From Paragonimus skrjabini miyazakii (taxonomy: Eukaryota > Platyhelminthes > Trematoda > Plagiorchiida > Troglotrematidae): DNA of 64,000 nucleotides. The notes beneath the pieces were generated by a model that had not been told where the DNA came from, searched no databases, and was given only the letters and a program-made list of their open reading frames with translations. The stretch lies in contig JTDE01000210.1 in assembly GCA_014338405.1 (NCBI GenBank), positions 45,137 through 109,136 of the forward strand, written 5' to 3'. The first letter of the stretch is position 1. Each line of letters begins with the position of its first letter. The translations under genes were made by a program, and so were the position numbers. Below, one piece after another: positions 1-10,819 of this stretch.

Positions 1-1018
1 GTGTGCGTTCGGATTCGCGCCGTAGTCACATGGCATGCAGACGAACAATCAGACAACATGCATCATGCGAACTTTCTTAATACCCTAGGTACAATATGCA
101 ACTATAAGTTTTGGAACTATTTTACACATCATACCGCGGGCAGGCAAGTGAAATCTCCATGTCGCTACAATCACTCCAAGACATCGATGAGAAGACTGCT
201 CACTCTTTGGCTTTACGGACCCTTGGACGACGTTGACAGGTGGAAAGCAAGCAAATATCGACAGGTTCTGTTATACATTGGACTCGTTTGCTTGAAGGAG
301 GTGCTGGACGCAAAAATGTATGAAAAGTTCTTACGCCTTTCAGCCTGCATGTACGCACTGTGCAACAGTCAGCTACCACAACATTATCTGTCGTTTGTAC
401 ACAGGACGCTCATCAAAACAGTTGATCAGTTTGCTGCTCTCTACGGCGAGGGCGAGTTGGTCTTCAATGTGCACAACGTGGTTCATTTGTGCTATGAAGT
501 AATTCTCCGTGGTTCGATGGATGCCTTCTCAGCAGTCCCCTATGAATCATACTTGTCTACGTTAGAAACGTTTGATACACTCACCAACGTTGCCCCCCTC
601 ACAGCTTTTCCGGAGATGTGCGGAAAGGGCTGTCTGTGATAATGACGACGAGATCGAAGTGTACGACGACGTGTCCTTTTCATATCCGTTAACGTCCTTA
701 CAGATGAAAAACGGCGTCATCATTAGGCGAACATTCTTCAGTGATCGATCGCCGAATAATCACGTAATTATCGGCGGTAAACCTGCTGTCATTGAATTTA
801 TCCATGGCAGTCGCATTCTTATTCGCCGCTACTCACAGGACAACGTATTTTTTGATGAGTGTATCCCCTCTGTTGATCTGCATATTTTCCAGTGTTTTTG
901 CCTGCAGTCGTCTGCCATGTGGAGGACAACTGCAGACATCCAGTGCAAATGTATTCGTTTTGTGTTAAAAGATAACTTCATTATGTACCCTATTTTGCAT
1001 ACAATGAATATTTGAACA
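1..1018 (+). pseudogene. CACTA (En/Spm)-like transposase, C-terminal part, frameshifted
   Basis: The reading frame is open at the left edge of the window, so the N-terminal catalytic part lies outside. Frame 1 (to about 639) carries a block around residues 125-195 with YGEGELVFNVHNVVHLCYEV followed by DAFSAVPYESYLSTLE. This is the C-terminal signature of animal En/Spm-type transposase-derived proteins (conserved 'N.H...HL' then 'SAFPYE.YL'). The continuation (NGVIIRRTFF, FIHGSRILIRRY, IQCKCIRFVLKDN, YPILHTMN) is in frame 2 from about 620 to a stop near 1016, so a frameshift lies between about 600 and 640. The element would be a DNA transposon transposase acting in the nucleus. Family assignment is by remembered motif pattern; the order of blocks is seen directly. 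It is followed in the same orientation by a DUF4806-type frame, which fits a two-gene CACTA element. Confidence 0.6.
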
Positions 1019-1077
1019 ACTTTTCTTTTTGTATGATATTCAACCGTACGTCGTACTAATGAGAACTCTGTATTTTA

Positions 1078-2168
1078 GATGTATCACGTTGTGGAATTTT
1101 CAAACGGTGACGTCGGGATTACCCACGTATCCTGGTTTACTGGTCCGCTCACCGTTCTGTGGCCAGGTTTGGGATCAAGGTAGCACAGCGGGTTGCTTCT
1201 GGATGGTATGCCGGCTCTAGCATCCTCCAAGCCTTACTCTGTAAAAATATATCGAACGACTGGTAAGTACTACTTCCGTTGACATGACCGTCCAAGTCGA
1301 CTTTGAGCTGGCTAACAGGTGTGAAAGCCTGTTGCAGGAGCTTTCTGACTTGCCGTCATCGGATGCTACGGTGTTCATGCAGGTCGATGGAAAGCGTAAA
1401 AAGTGACTGTTCATGTGATGCGTAATAATCACTTATAGGAAACCTATCGTGTTAACCGACTACACTGATGGAGAACCCATGCCGCAAACACCGAAGGTGT
1501 ACGATTTGAATGTCACATGCTCCCCGCCACCACCATCTTTGGATTACATGGCTACATGTTTCATCGGCACAAGCCTACTTCAAAAAGTCGTCCCACAAAC
1601 ATGTGTTCCTGTTTCTAACAGGTAACTACCATTTACGTGCAAGATAATTTTAGTTCTTTCTCAAAGAGTCCAAGCAACTTCATGTCGCCTCCAACAGTTA
1701 ACATTGGCGCAGACGGAGATTTGAAGGATGAAAATGTTTATTGTTTGCCATAATCATACAGACTTTATGGATGCAACGTGCAATGCCCTGGTTAGAACTC
1801 GTGAAGAAATTCATGGTTTACGCCTAAACATAAATGCACTAAGATATCAGATATCTCCTCCCCTGTCAGGAGAGCCTAAGGGTTATCCCGTCAGATTCCC
1901 CATGGATACCGTGGAAGACCTCCAGTTGCCAAATGCAAAGTTAGAGGACATTACGTTACGCAATACACTGTTCATTTTATATATGCAAACAAACTATTTG
2001 AAACTTATCAAAGACAGTTCACTTGGGACTAGCACACGCAATATCCTGAGAACGCTTATGGCCGATGAGTTAGCAAATAGTATCAACTGGAGGGTAGTCA
2101 ATAACAAATTCTCCTTGGCATCAACACCTTTGGCCAATATCATCATCGGTAAGCCAGTCGGTAACTAA
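1078..2168 (+). pseudogene. DUF4806-domain reading frame of the same CACTA-like element, spliced and damaged
   Basis: A splice-acceptor-like TTTTAG ends at 1077 and is followed by MYHVVEFSNGDVGITHVSW, then a WPG block, the typical start of DUF4806-type proteins. The frame then shifts at least once (stop at about 1179; 'KPYSVKIYRTT' in another frame up to a GTAAGT at 1262). A further open piece, VDFELANRCESLLQELSDLP..., ends in KRKK near 1405. Another exon-like segment runs about 1439-1621 with AG before it and AACAG|GTAACT after it. The last block (about 1885-2165) holds the DUF4806 domain itself: FPMDTVEDLQ near its start, about 45 residues on TLMADELANSINW, and the final FSLASTPLANIIIG with the conserved Trp before it. 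Function of DUF4806 is unknown; such domains recur in the accessory ORF of animal CACTA elements (my recollection). No intact product can be made from this copy. Confidence 0.6.
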
Positions 2169-2169
2169 A

Positions 2170-2610
2170 TAATTATTTCACTTCAAATGTCGTTACTCGC
2201 CATCAGTTCCCCGGTTCAACTCATAAAATAATCAATAAAAAGTACAGCGGTGGATACAGAAGGCGCGTGAAAGACATGCGAGGCAACACAGAAAAACCTC
2301 CGCTTCAAATGCCAGTTAACCTGAGAGTGATGGTTTCTGATGCTACATTGCTGATTTCTTCTATACATTTTATTTAATACGATATTTCTTTTTACACAAT
2401 CACTTCGATGCAACGGTGAAATGAGATACAATGGTTTATGGTCATTATTGGCCACGATGTGCCAGTTAGGGACACTTAGAGGAAACTCGAGTGTTTCCAT
2501 GGGACGGTCGGAATAGCTAGGCTAGGGGAAGGTTATTTATCCGTTTTCGTGCACGGTGAACGTTCGATAAGGCGGTAATAGGTAGTAGAAAAAAAGAAAA
2601 TTATTTAGAG
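2170..2610. other. No gene recognised between the CACTA and gypsy remnants
   Basis: I see no protein homology on either strand. A 94-codon minus-strand open frame (2216-2500) has no recognisable motif. The 5' LTR of the downstream gypsy element would be expected here or inside it, but no copy of the 5551-5790 LTR sequence is visible. Confidence 0.4.
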
Positions 2611-2616
2611 TATTAT

Positions 2617-3316
2617 ATGGAAGCCCGGGCCGGTTTTTCCGCTGAGTGTCCTATGAGTGACCCAAAAGTGCACAGTGAGGACTCTCAGGGGAATCTCGGG
2701 GTACGGTCAGGGGAGACTAAGGGGACGTTCTTGCTGGCTGGGATAACTTCTTATTCAAACCTAGCTATATTTTATCCTGATGCGGTTCTGCAACCCGCAC
2801 AAGTTAACATTCGTGGTAGTACTGATCATTCATTGTCTCTTGTAGGCTGCTGCACTGTATCGGTGAAGTTGTGAATTTTTGGTTTCAAGCTTAGGATCTT
2901 ATATTCTTGGACTTAAAGGTTTACGACTGCTACATTCTGACATTTCACTACTGACGTCAGTGAACGACGTTGACATTAGACAACTTATACTGGACTGTTC
3001 TAAGGCCACAGGGGAAATGCGAATACCGAAGATAAAGCTTGAAGCTTCGAGGGACCTCGTCTTTCTTAAGAAACGAATCATCCCATTTGGTTTACGAGAA
3101 CCGGTGCACAAAGAATTAAAATCCATGTGTGATAAAGTAGTAATAACGCCTGTTGATTCGTCAAAGTGGTCGACTTCAATAGTGACACCATTAAAAGCTG
3201 ATAGAATTACACTGAGAATTTGTGATGACTACAGGTTAACATTGAAAACACGTCTACTACAACGTACCTACACAACAGAAGAACCTGAGGATATACTGTA
3301 TCGTAGGTTCTAAGAT
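2617..3316 (+). pseudogene. Gypsy-1 pol: protease C-terminus and first part of reverse transcriptase
   Basis: The first open piece (2617-2874) ends with a protease-like tail (VNIRGSTDHSLSLVGCCTVS). A frame change at about 2874 leads to 2879-3313, which gives SYILGLKGLRLL, then a linker, and the RT fingers: KKRIIPFGLREPVHKEL, VVITPVDSSKWSTSIVTPLK, RICDDYRLTL and the TEEPEDIL box. This is the classical start of gypsy RT (the 'VI.PV.S.WASPIV..KK' and 'R.C.DYR.LN' blocks). The active-site aspartyl protease triad is not visible, so the protease is truncated or decayed at its N-terminal side. A stop and a frame change near 3313 separate this piece from the RT palm. Confidence 0.75.
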
Positions 3317-4335
3317 CTTTGCAAAGACTGATTTCGAAAATGCTCATCTACAAATACCACTTGATAAACTATCAAGTAATTTGACTGTGATCACTACACC
3401 ATTCGGACTGTATCGATACAATTTTCTACCATTTGGTTTAAACGTTTCGCCAGCTGTATTCCAGGATGTCATGATTAAAATTACTAAAGAATTAGATGGT
3501 ATCGAAACCTATCAAGATGACGTTATTGTTCATGCTGCTGATGAGTCTACCCATGATTATCGCCTTCATTCTCTGTTGAGACGCTTTTTGGACTTCAGCG
3601 TAGCAATTAACCCAAAGAAGTGTAATTTTGCAGTTTTTTCTTTTTATGCCTTGGTTACGTTGTTGATTGCGATGATTTCAAACCAGATTTGCAACGCTCA
3701 GCTCCATTAGTGAATTCACCATCACCCACTAACCTTCATGAACTCCGCTCCATTCTGGGTGCACTCCAATACTACTCACGTTTCATTCCAAATTCCGCTC
3801 AGTGTGCCACTTCTTTGTTCGACATGTTATCCATCAACAGTTTTTCTTGGTCCACTAATCGCGAACAAACGCTCCGTACTTTGCTTCATCATCTTCAAAC
3901 TACTGCTGTCTTAAAACCGTTTTCTGCTAATGATCATTCAACTGTAATTACCGACGCTTCTTCCACTGGTATTGGTGCGGTTCTTGAACAGTGTGGTAGA
4001 CCTGTTATATGCATTTCACGTCGTCTGTCTAAAGCCGAACGTGGGTATATTGGGCTGTTAAAAGACTCCAAAAGTACCTTTTCGGACTCTCATTCACTAT
4101 TACGACAGACCATGAAGCCTTAAAATTTCTGTATCTTCCCAGCAAATCACTGGCAAAGCCATCTGTTGCCATGGTGCAACGCTGGAGCATTGCCCTCAGT
4201 TCCTACAATTATACAATTATTCATCGTAGTGCAAAATCTATTCCCCATGTTGATTACTTATCCAGATTTCCGTCACTTGACTCAAACTCTGAAAATGCTG
4301 ACTGCTTACTAGTTCAATTACTGCCAGTAAAATGA
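3317..4335 (+). pseudogene. Gypsy-1 pol: RT palm (YQDD box), tether and RNase H
   Basis: RT palm: FAKTDFENAHLQIPL carries the first catalytic Asp, then TTPFGLYRYNFLPFGLNVSP (primer-side box), and YQDDVIVHA holds the two further Asp. A frame change near 3690 leads to SPSPTNLHELRSILGALQYY, the RT/RNase H connection, and RNase H with TVITDASSTGIGAVLEQ (first catalytic Asp) and SRRLSKAERGY. The segment encoding the middle of RNase H is shortened: LSKAERGY is soon followed, in a new frame, by TDHEALKFLYLPSKSLAKP at about 4105-4155 and HVDYLSRFPS at 4246-4275. The RT catalytic residues are retained, but the frame breaks make the copy inactive. The YQDD box, rather than the YLDD/YIDD of most gypsy elements, fits the trematode lineage as I remember it. 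Confidence 0.8.
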
Positions 4336-5367
4336 AATGCATTTGTGTGCGATACTTGTAAATTCTTTGGTCCTGTTATCTCTGCCTTAAGACGTGGCTG
4401 GACACAACGGGAGCGGCGTAAATTTCCCGCATTTTACTGTCGCCGTGAAAGTTTGTCCATTACTCCAGACGGATTATTGTGTTTTGATGATCGTGTTGTA
4501 ATTTCATTGAATCTTAGATCTGATATCCTTGCGGACTTGCATTCCGGACATTTGGGAGATCATAATATGAAGTCGCTTGCATGCTTATCTTGCTGGCGGC
4601 CGGAATTAGAATCAGGTATTGAACACACTGCCAAGAATTGTACCAAATGTGTATACAAGATTCATGCGAAACAATCACGATGGCTTCCGTGGCCTGTTAC
4701 ATTTGAAACGTTTTAGAGAGTTCATGCTGACTATTGTGGTTCCTTTCTGGGGAAATACTATGTATTAACGATTACTGATGCTTACCCTAAATGGCCTGGA
4801 GTTTTTCTTACTTTATCACCGAACGCAGACTTTACATAACATGCGTTGAGAAAACCATTCTGTTGCGAGGGTGTACTTGCTGCTTTGGTCACCAACTCAC
4901 TTCACTGCCAAGTCTTTAGATGAATATATTAAGGGACTTGGGTGTCGGCATTTGTTTACTGCTCCGCGAAATCCACAATCCAATGTACTTGCAACAAATT
5001 TTGTACGCACACTGAAGTCTGCCACTGCTTCACTAACGCCGAACTCATTTGTGAAAGTTGATCAAAGAATCGATAATTTTCTCATGCAGTACAGAAATGC
5101 ATCACATTCGGTAATTAAAAAGATTCCCGCGATCCTTTTCAAAATTTCGTTCTCTGCGTACAAGTCTTGATTGTGCAAAAAACACCTGATGCTACATTTT
5201 TCAAAGGCAACGATTTACGTCCTGCTAATGGACTAGTTTTTTCTTCTCACGGAAATCGTACGGTTAATATTCTTGACTTGGAAGACCTTTCCTGTCATCG
5301 CAGACATATTGACCAGGTTGAGTTCAATTCTAGATGTAATTTTGTTAACAGAAATCCTGTTGCTTAG
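4336..5367 (+). pseudogene. Gypsy-1 pol: integrase with lost catalytic residues
   Basis: The 4345-4716 frame begins with the pre-integrase region (FFGPVISALRRGWTQ) and contains the HHCC zinc finger: LHSGHLGDHNMKSL, then CTKCVYKIHAKQSRW. The core starts after a stop at 4714 with HADYCGSFLGKYYVLTITDA (first Asp of the DDE triad). The next pieces are in other frames: THFTAKSLDEYIKGLGCRHL and TAPRNPQSNVLATNFVRTLK (4871-5170). Where functional relatives carry Asp before the 'G/S.THF' block and Glu in 'N..AENFV', this copy reads WSPTHF and NVLATNFV, so two of three triad residues are gone. The C-terminal part (5167-5367) keeps FFKGNDLRPANGLVF and NILDLEDLSCHRRHIDQV, typical of this gypsy group. Confidence 0.8.
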
Positions 5368-5550
5368 AATTCTGACGAGTATTTTCTAGATAATCCTGTT
5401 GCATTGGAAGCAAACAACATTACTAAAATACAGGCTATTCCTGAAGTAGACGAAACATTCAAAGAACCGATATTCAGAAGATCTGCACGTTTGGAATGAA
5501 GACCACCACGAAATTACAAATATCCGCACGCTCATTCAAGGTATGGCGGA

Positions 5551-5790
5551 TGTGATGAACATAAATGTTATGCAATTGTTTTACTATTCCAATATCCTGT
5601 ACAATTGGTTGATACGTACGATTTGATAATATATGTTCCGCGTTCTTGCGCCGAATTGTGTTTCACGATTCTTATACGTTCGATCGTTATCCTATATAGT
5701 ATAGTTCTAATTACAATATAGTGTCAACAGTCAAAATAAAGAGCAAGATAGGTGAAATACGCGGCAAACCAAGAGTGTCCCTACAAAATC
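5551..5790 (+). repeat. 3' LTR of Gypsy-1 (approximate ends)
   Basis: Coding similarity stops at about 5500. A TG-start (TGTGATGAAC) lies at 5551 directly after a purine-biased GGTATGGCGGA. An AATAAA polyadenylation signal is at 5735-5740. The 3' boundary is uncertain because the sequence runs straight into RTE-1 at about 5790; I could not find a matching 5' LTR. Confidence 0.45.
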
Positions 5791-7430
5791 TACTGACCAG
5801 GGTGTTACATCATAAGTCTGTGGTGACAACACAGTAGAAGCAGGAGACCAGCTGAATTAACCCTCAAAGTGTTTCGTCCAACGCTCTAACCTTCTGGACC
5901 TATTATAGATTAGTGTGCCATCTGCCTCGCTGATAGCTTCACTGACAGACGGTCGCCTGGTACCAGTGTTATGGATCAGCCTAAAAAGCGTACCGATTTT
6001 CCCCGGAGCAAAAGCGGTCTCCATTCCCCTTACTTTTCCACCAACCAAGCCTTACGGTCAGCCTTTAGCCTACGTTTCAGTTTCCTAGGAATATCTCTTC
6101 TAGACTTATGTGAACTACCAGGAAGAATGTTCCGTCTGGCTTCTAATAATTCCAGAGGTTTTTCTGAGATCCGACGTTTGTTCAACCCACGAACCCCCGT
6201 GACTCATCCCACAGTAGGTGCCTCATGAATGGCGTGTGAGATTTGGGTTAAGCAGTTACTACGCTCTTCAGGGTGAGAACTGCTAAGCCTGCTTTCTAAA
6301 CTGGGTTGGTACTTATACTTTACCGATGGTAAAGTCAGTTTCTCAACAACTAGCCGTTGCTGTCGATGGGGTCGTTGTCCAGCAAAATCAAGAACGAAAC
6401 GACAACGTACCAATGCATGATCCGAATCCCAACAGATGTACTAATAACAATGACAATCCTGAATCGAACCACAACATCTGTAACTAACAGCTGTATGGCC
6501 TATCTGATACCAGGCCTGATTCGGCGAAGGTGGGCGGCAAGTACAACAACAACGTGCCCGATGCCTACAATTAGTGCCGGCTAAAAATAGCTTATTCTCA
6601 CTGTACAGCTGCAACAATCGCCCGCCATTATCTGATCGATGTGACGCTATCCCAAGGCTGCAACCTAGATGAGATTCGGCCACACCAAGGCGACCAACCT
6701 GGGCATTCGTATCTCCGGCGAAAACGACTATATCAGAGCCTCGTGTCGACCGAAGGAGAACGGAAAGATCTGAGCAAAACACGTCCTTGGCGTTGACGTC
6801 ATTGCAGTCAGTAGGAGCTCAAGCAGACACAATGAATAAATTCCTGAAAGTCTTGCGTCTAGTAGTGACCATACCAGAACCTGCCAAGCGGACGGCGCAG
6901 AGTCCACCGTTAACACTGATCCAATCTACTATTACGGCTGCGACCGTCGTACTGAGGATTATACCTACCTCAGCATGACCGTGGAATCATCCGAAGTGTA
7001 TAACTTGTGTCGGGTAGACAATGCGGGTTTTGTTAGTTCCATACGTTGAGTACTGTTCTGTATTCTAGTCTCCAAAACGGTAGCAGACATCGATATCCAA
7101 CAAGTTTAACGTTTGTGCGAGAGCGGTTTGTTGAACTATCTGTTTTGGCGTGCGAACGTTGAAAGCACTTATAGTAATTCGCATTCTAAGTCCAAGCATG
7201 GGAGAAGGGAGGCCTGAAGCTGAATTTTAAGAGACGGAAGTTACCTCCTCAGTGTTACCATGGTTAGCTACATCTGTTGTGGGACCTGTAGAGTAATTAT
7301 CTGAGATGGAGGTCGGGAGGGACCTGCGACCAAATTTGATAGGACAGTGGGGGAGAGGTCAGCAGTAGCATGTTTTCACCCATTCACCTCGTTGTATGCA
7401 ATAGATAGAGTGACCCGGTTTTTACTGCCA
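5790..7430 (-). pseudogene. RTE-type LINE, endonuclease half (RTE-1), inverted and truncated
   Basis: Read on the minus strand, about 7205 to 5790 gives an EEP-type endonuclease: MRITISAFNVRTPKQ (start of the domain), LNLLDIDVC, AEVGIILSTTVAAVIVDW, LFIVSAYAPTDCNDVNAK, LLRSTRGSDIVVFAGDTNAQ (the GD.N catalytic block), DNGGRLLQL, then after frame changes RFVLDFAGQ, ESRLSSSHPEE and the linker AFAPGKIGTLFRLIHNTG, ISEADGTLIYNRSRRL, RWTKHFEG and YDVTPWSVD. This is the trematode RTE arrangement. The reverse transcriptase that should follow is absent: the copy ends at about 5790 where Gypsy-1 begins. LINEs normally lose their 5' end, so losing the 3' half points to deletion or to interruption by the gypsy element. 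At least three stops or frameshifts are present. The + strand open frames here are shadows. Confidence 0.8.
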
Positions 7431-7860
7431 GATGGCCGATGCAGAATGGAGTTAGTAGTGTTCTGATTATTCATGGTTGTGTGTGGGCTGAGATACTGCC
7501 ACGGCGCCCAGCTCTAGACAGGAGATCGATTAGGGTTCTCAACCAAAGCCTTTGGCTCAAAAGCCTATACCGCAAGGCAGCGGGTGGGTGGCATTGTACC
7601 AGAACTGGTATATTTTTCGGAAAAAGATGCCAACCTTCTTCCAACCCCCAACCTGGAGGACCAGGAAACTGGTTTGTCAGATCTCTACCTATTGGCCTGC
7701 TTGGTATGAGTGACTCTATCGGTATGGTGGCCACACCGTCCAGTTTAGCCCAGTGGGTCATCAAGATGCGCAAGCCGTCACAATGCGTCAAGGTCCAGTC
7801 TCGTGACAGGATCTCACATTCTAAGTGGTAGAATGGATTACCTGCTCCCATTCGTCGCAA
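7431..7860 (-). repeat. 5' region of RTE-1
   Basis: The minus-strand sequence just upstream of the RTE endonuclease contains a 129-codon open frame (7860-7471) with SRDWTLTHCDGLRILMTHWA and SRPIGRDLTNQF. I associate this with the 5' part of trematode RTE copies from memory; adjacency and orientation support it. It lacks any known domain and may be untranslated leader or promoter rather than protein. Confidence 0.45.
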
Positions 7861-7869
7861 TATACCCCA

Positions 7870-9370
7870 AAATCGCCGATCACAAAATATGCCATTGAGC
7901 CCATGTCAATCAGCTATCGCTGGGACTGTCCGAATACATAAGATGAACATACTTAACGCTTAAATTGCGATATGCACTCAAAGTTTATCTATCTGTCGCA
8001 GTAAAGTAATACTTCTCTCAGTTTTATCAGAATCGTTTTCCAACAATTAGAGTAAACTTACGAAATGGTTTCCTTCACTACTATTGCCCAGCTTTGACTG
8101 ATTAGCAGAATAAAAAAGACCAACTCTTTGTCCAGTTTCTTGGTCCAATCAGTAACATGTTCAACGGGACGTAACTAAGTTTTCAAACCATTTCACACAT
8201 CATACAGTACGAAAGCCGGTGAAATATCCATTCCGCTGCAGCTGTGTCGGATAGCGCATCGACTAACGAAACTCAAGGCGTTTGATGTAGCGTGTTAGGT
8301 GTTTCACAAGCCCTGTTCTTAACCTGGTTTCGACGTTTTGGCAGAACCGTGTAGGTCTGCGGTTTGCGTATACCTTGAATAAAGTGTAAAACATTTCTAC
8401 ACCTCTCTTGATACCGTCATTCGCAAACACCTTACTGAATTCCTTTCACTACCATGCGATCGCAGCTATCTTTTAAGCAGGTTGATGATATCAGCTTAAC
8501 GTGAATAGTAACGTTACGATTACATGGTTCATACGTAATGGTTATGTAGCTCAGTAACACCTACGTGCGTAATAATTAACTTAAATAGCCTGATTTTACT
8601 TCCTGTAATACACAATTAGAAAACATGGATTTACCTAAATGATAAGTAGCTAGTAAGAATGTCATAGACTTAATGCAATAATACGCACAACACAGTCGGT
8701 GAAAAGTGCAAAGGCACGAGGCGGCCTGAATATATCTTGGATCGTGCAGTTCAAGAGTATATGGATCATTCTATATCACACGTAAACTTAAGCTACGGCT
8801 TACACTCAAGTTTACTTACGTCTCTTCTTTTGTACAGAACAGTAACAACGAGATACTTATTTAACTGTTTTGGGTGGTGCCATGTGGTACTTGTGACATG
8901 GCTGTTGTACTCTTCGTCTGGATGTTGTGAAACCTATTGTTTAGCCAGCCACTGTCGCATAGTTTAAGGTAATGTATGGGGTTGGCTGAGCTACCTTCCG
9001 TCAGTGAGATAGTGTTTTCAACAAACTTATGTACTAGACAGTAGGTTCCCACATAGAGGTATATTCATTTCCAGACACGGGACGTCTGGCAACAGGACGT
9101 CGGAAGGACATATATCCAATCAGTCGCAAGCATCGAATGCGACCCTGGTTTGTGTCACCCGTAAAGCTGCTTATTTACATAATATTGCCAGTTTCCTGAG
9201 ATATTACGCAACTTTCATCGTGAGATACCGTAATGATTGCATATCATATCAGAACTCAGTGTTAGTATTGTTCAGTTGCATACATAATCAAATTGTTCAA
9301 AATTCTAACTATATTACAATTTCGTTGGCTGACGGTGCGGCCAAAATATTAAACAATATTTTAAATAGTC
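7870..9370. other. No gene recognised
   Basis: Both strands were read; short open frames only (76 codons at most) and no motif. Composition is typical of the window's intergenic DNA. Confidence 0.4.
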
Positions 9371-9374
9371 TCTC

Positions 9375-9600
9375 TTGTTGACACACTTCGAAGACATACC
9401 TGTTCAATCTGTATTTGTTTTAGTCAAGTTGATAATTTGTTATTTCGGGTCCCGAGCCAAAATCCCAACCCGCTCCGTACCTCGTCAGTTTGATGTTCTC
9501 TCTGTACGGTCTACTTCCCAGAGTCGATGACAATACACGTGATCAATGCGTTGAGTCTTTGTTTCCTCTATTGTCCGTACCTCAGGGCAGCCAGAATCGA
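9375..9600 (+). repeat. LTR-like repeat, copy 1
   Basis: The segment CCCGCTCCGTACCTCGTCAG ... TCTCTGTACGGTCTACTTCC ... GTCGATGACAATACACG ... GCGTTGAGTCTTTGTTT is repeated at 16880-17050 in the same order and orientation (CTCGCTCCGTGCTTCG, TCTCTGTACACTACTTTCC, GTCGATACAAGTACACG, GCGCTGAGTCCTTGTTTT). It precedes a gypsy gag fragment at 9780, which suits a 5' LTR. Ends are not defined. The two copies differ at roughly a quarter of positions by eye, so they are old. Confidence 0.5.
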
Positions 9601-9779
9601 GAAGGATATACTGTTGATCTGACCTGACGATTGGTAGATCCGACGTGATGCAAACACACAGCTTTCTTTTTTACACTAGTTGCTATACTCACCTGCTCCG
9701 TTATCATCATAGCATAGCAACTAGCTTTAGGTTTGAGCTAAGTATTACTCCTTATTTCAAAACAATACAACTGGCGTTG

Positions 9780-10260
9780 AGGGACGTAAATTTTCATGAT
9801 GTCTCGCGCTTTGAAAAACCCGAATATTCATTCAAGTTCATGGGCCGACAAGGACGATTTCGGACGTCTAGAAAGGTGCTGCATTACATCTAGGAATACG
9901 AAAGAGATGAAAACACCACACGTTCTCATGGTCACTGGCAAAGATGCTTATGCTCTGACAAAGTCCAATGTTTCCCTATTCCCTAATTTCGTGACCGTAA
10001 GGCATCCTTGGAGCACCTCTTGTATAAACGTGTGCACCTTGTCAGTTCAGAAGCTGCAACACAAACTCAATTGTCATATTTCATGGAGAAAGGAAAGACA
10101 AATTATACGGACGTTTTACTTCAGGTTGGAACTCAAACGTTATAATGTAATTCCGATGACCGATTGAAAAATCGGTTGGGAGGTCAGTTTCTTGCAGGGA
10201 TCGATGTCGATAGTCCTCAGCAGAAGCCATCACCACCGAATGAGCCATAATTTCCAGTCA
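9780..10260 (+). pseudogene. Gypsy gag fragment (capsid region)
   Basis: Frame 1 reads LMVTGKDAYALTKSNVSLFP, then a degraded stretch, then FNCHISWRK-like NCHISWRKERQIIRTFYFRL. The frame shifts at about 10165, after which RLGGQFLAGIDVDSPQQKP appears. This follows the order of trematode gypsy capsid (GREAY.L, then '.F..R.Q...E....F...L', then 'QL.DRL..GI..'). gag would form the virus-like particle in the cytoplasm. No zinc knuckle or protease is visible downstream. It lies between an LTR-like repeat and a Penelope insertion, and may be the 5' part of the same gypsy copy whose RT/RNase H is at 12840-13765. Confidence 0.55.
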
Positions 10261-10552
10261 ACTGTATTTACTTGTATGCAGTTTAAACATGTTGAAAATG
10301 TAGTGAACTAAAAACCCTGTGCGTTGCACAATGCTAACGATGCAGTACAGCAGGTATATCAATGGCAGCTGTGGTTCAGAAATATAGCTTGCCGAGGAGA
10401 TGCATCATTCGAACGATGTCGTGCTGTCCAACATTGAAATAAGCGTAAATCGTGTGGTTATAGGAATTCTCCGCATACGTACTCATTTCGTAGCCTATAA
10501 ATGTAATAAAATAGATCAAACTTAAACTTCCCAACGTATTTCGCAGGTGTGC

Positions 10553-10819
10553 TTAGGACGCACTGACAAAGTCTGTCTCCAGAAATTCGATCCACTTTTC
10601 ACTCTGTAAAATCCATCGCTTATACTGATTCATCGCGTCACGTAGTGCTAACGGTGGCTCCAAACATTTCCTCATGAGTGATACCAGTGTTATTGACCAT
10701 GTTGCGGCTGACTGCATGAAAACAATGGGTTTTTTGAAGCTCACAGACGTTACTAGGCCTACTTTGTCTGTTATTTGAAACAATGAACTCCCATTCGCAA
10801 CAACTGTGCGTAACTGCAA
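10553..10819 (-). CDS. Unrecognised open frame, possibly a decayed exon
   Basis: An 88-codon minus-strand frame reads like real protein in its second half (LMRKCLEPPLALRDAMNQYK, RWILQSEKWIEFLETDFV): mixed charged and aromatic residues without simple repeats. It has no start context I trust, is interrupted by a stop after TDFVSAS, and I cannot name the family. The neighbouring minus frame (10840-11037) could be its upstream part. It could be a transposon ORF fragment or chance. Confidence 0.2.
   Translation of the reverse strand: MQLRTVVANGSSLFQITDKVGLVTSVSFKKPIVFMQSAATWSITLVSLMRKCLEPPLALRDAMNQYKRWILQSEKWIEFLETDFVSAS

Larger units (their letters stand above)
2617..5790 (+). mobile_element. 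Ty3/gypsy LTR retrotransposon, 5'-truncated, dead (Gypsy-1)
   Basis: Collinear protease tail, reverse transcriptase, RNase H, integrase and 3' LTR blocks are present on the + strand, spread over several frames with internal stops. The domain order PR-RT-RH-IN defines Ty3/gypsy rather than copia. The blocks resemble the K02A2.6-type gypsy elements common in trematodes (YQDD box, HHCC zinc finger with SGHLG). gag and the 5' LTR are missing. The 3' end abuts the truncated inverted RTE element without visible target duplication. Confidence 0.85.

Noticed and set aside
3530..3570. GCTGATGAGTC within Gypsy-1
   Set aside because: Coding sequence of RT just after the YQDD box; no following GAAA or pairing strands.
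6357..6978. Two + strand frames of 63 and 75 codons
   Set aside because: Both are shadows of the RTE-1 endonuclease on the minus strand.
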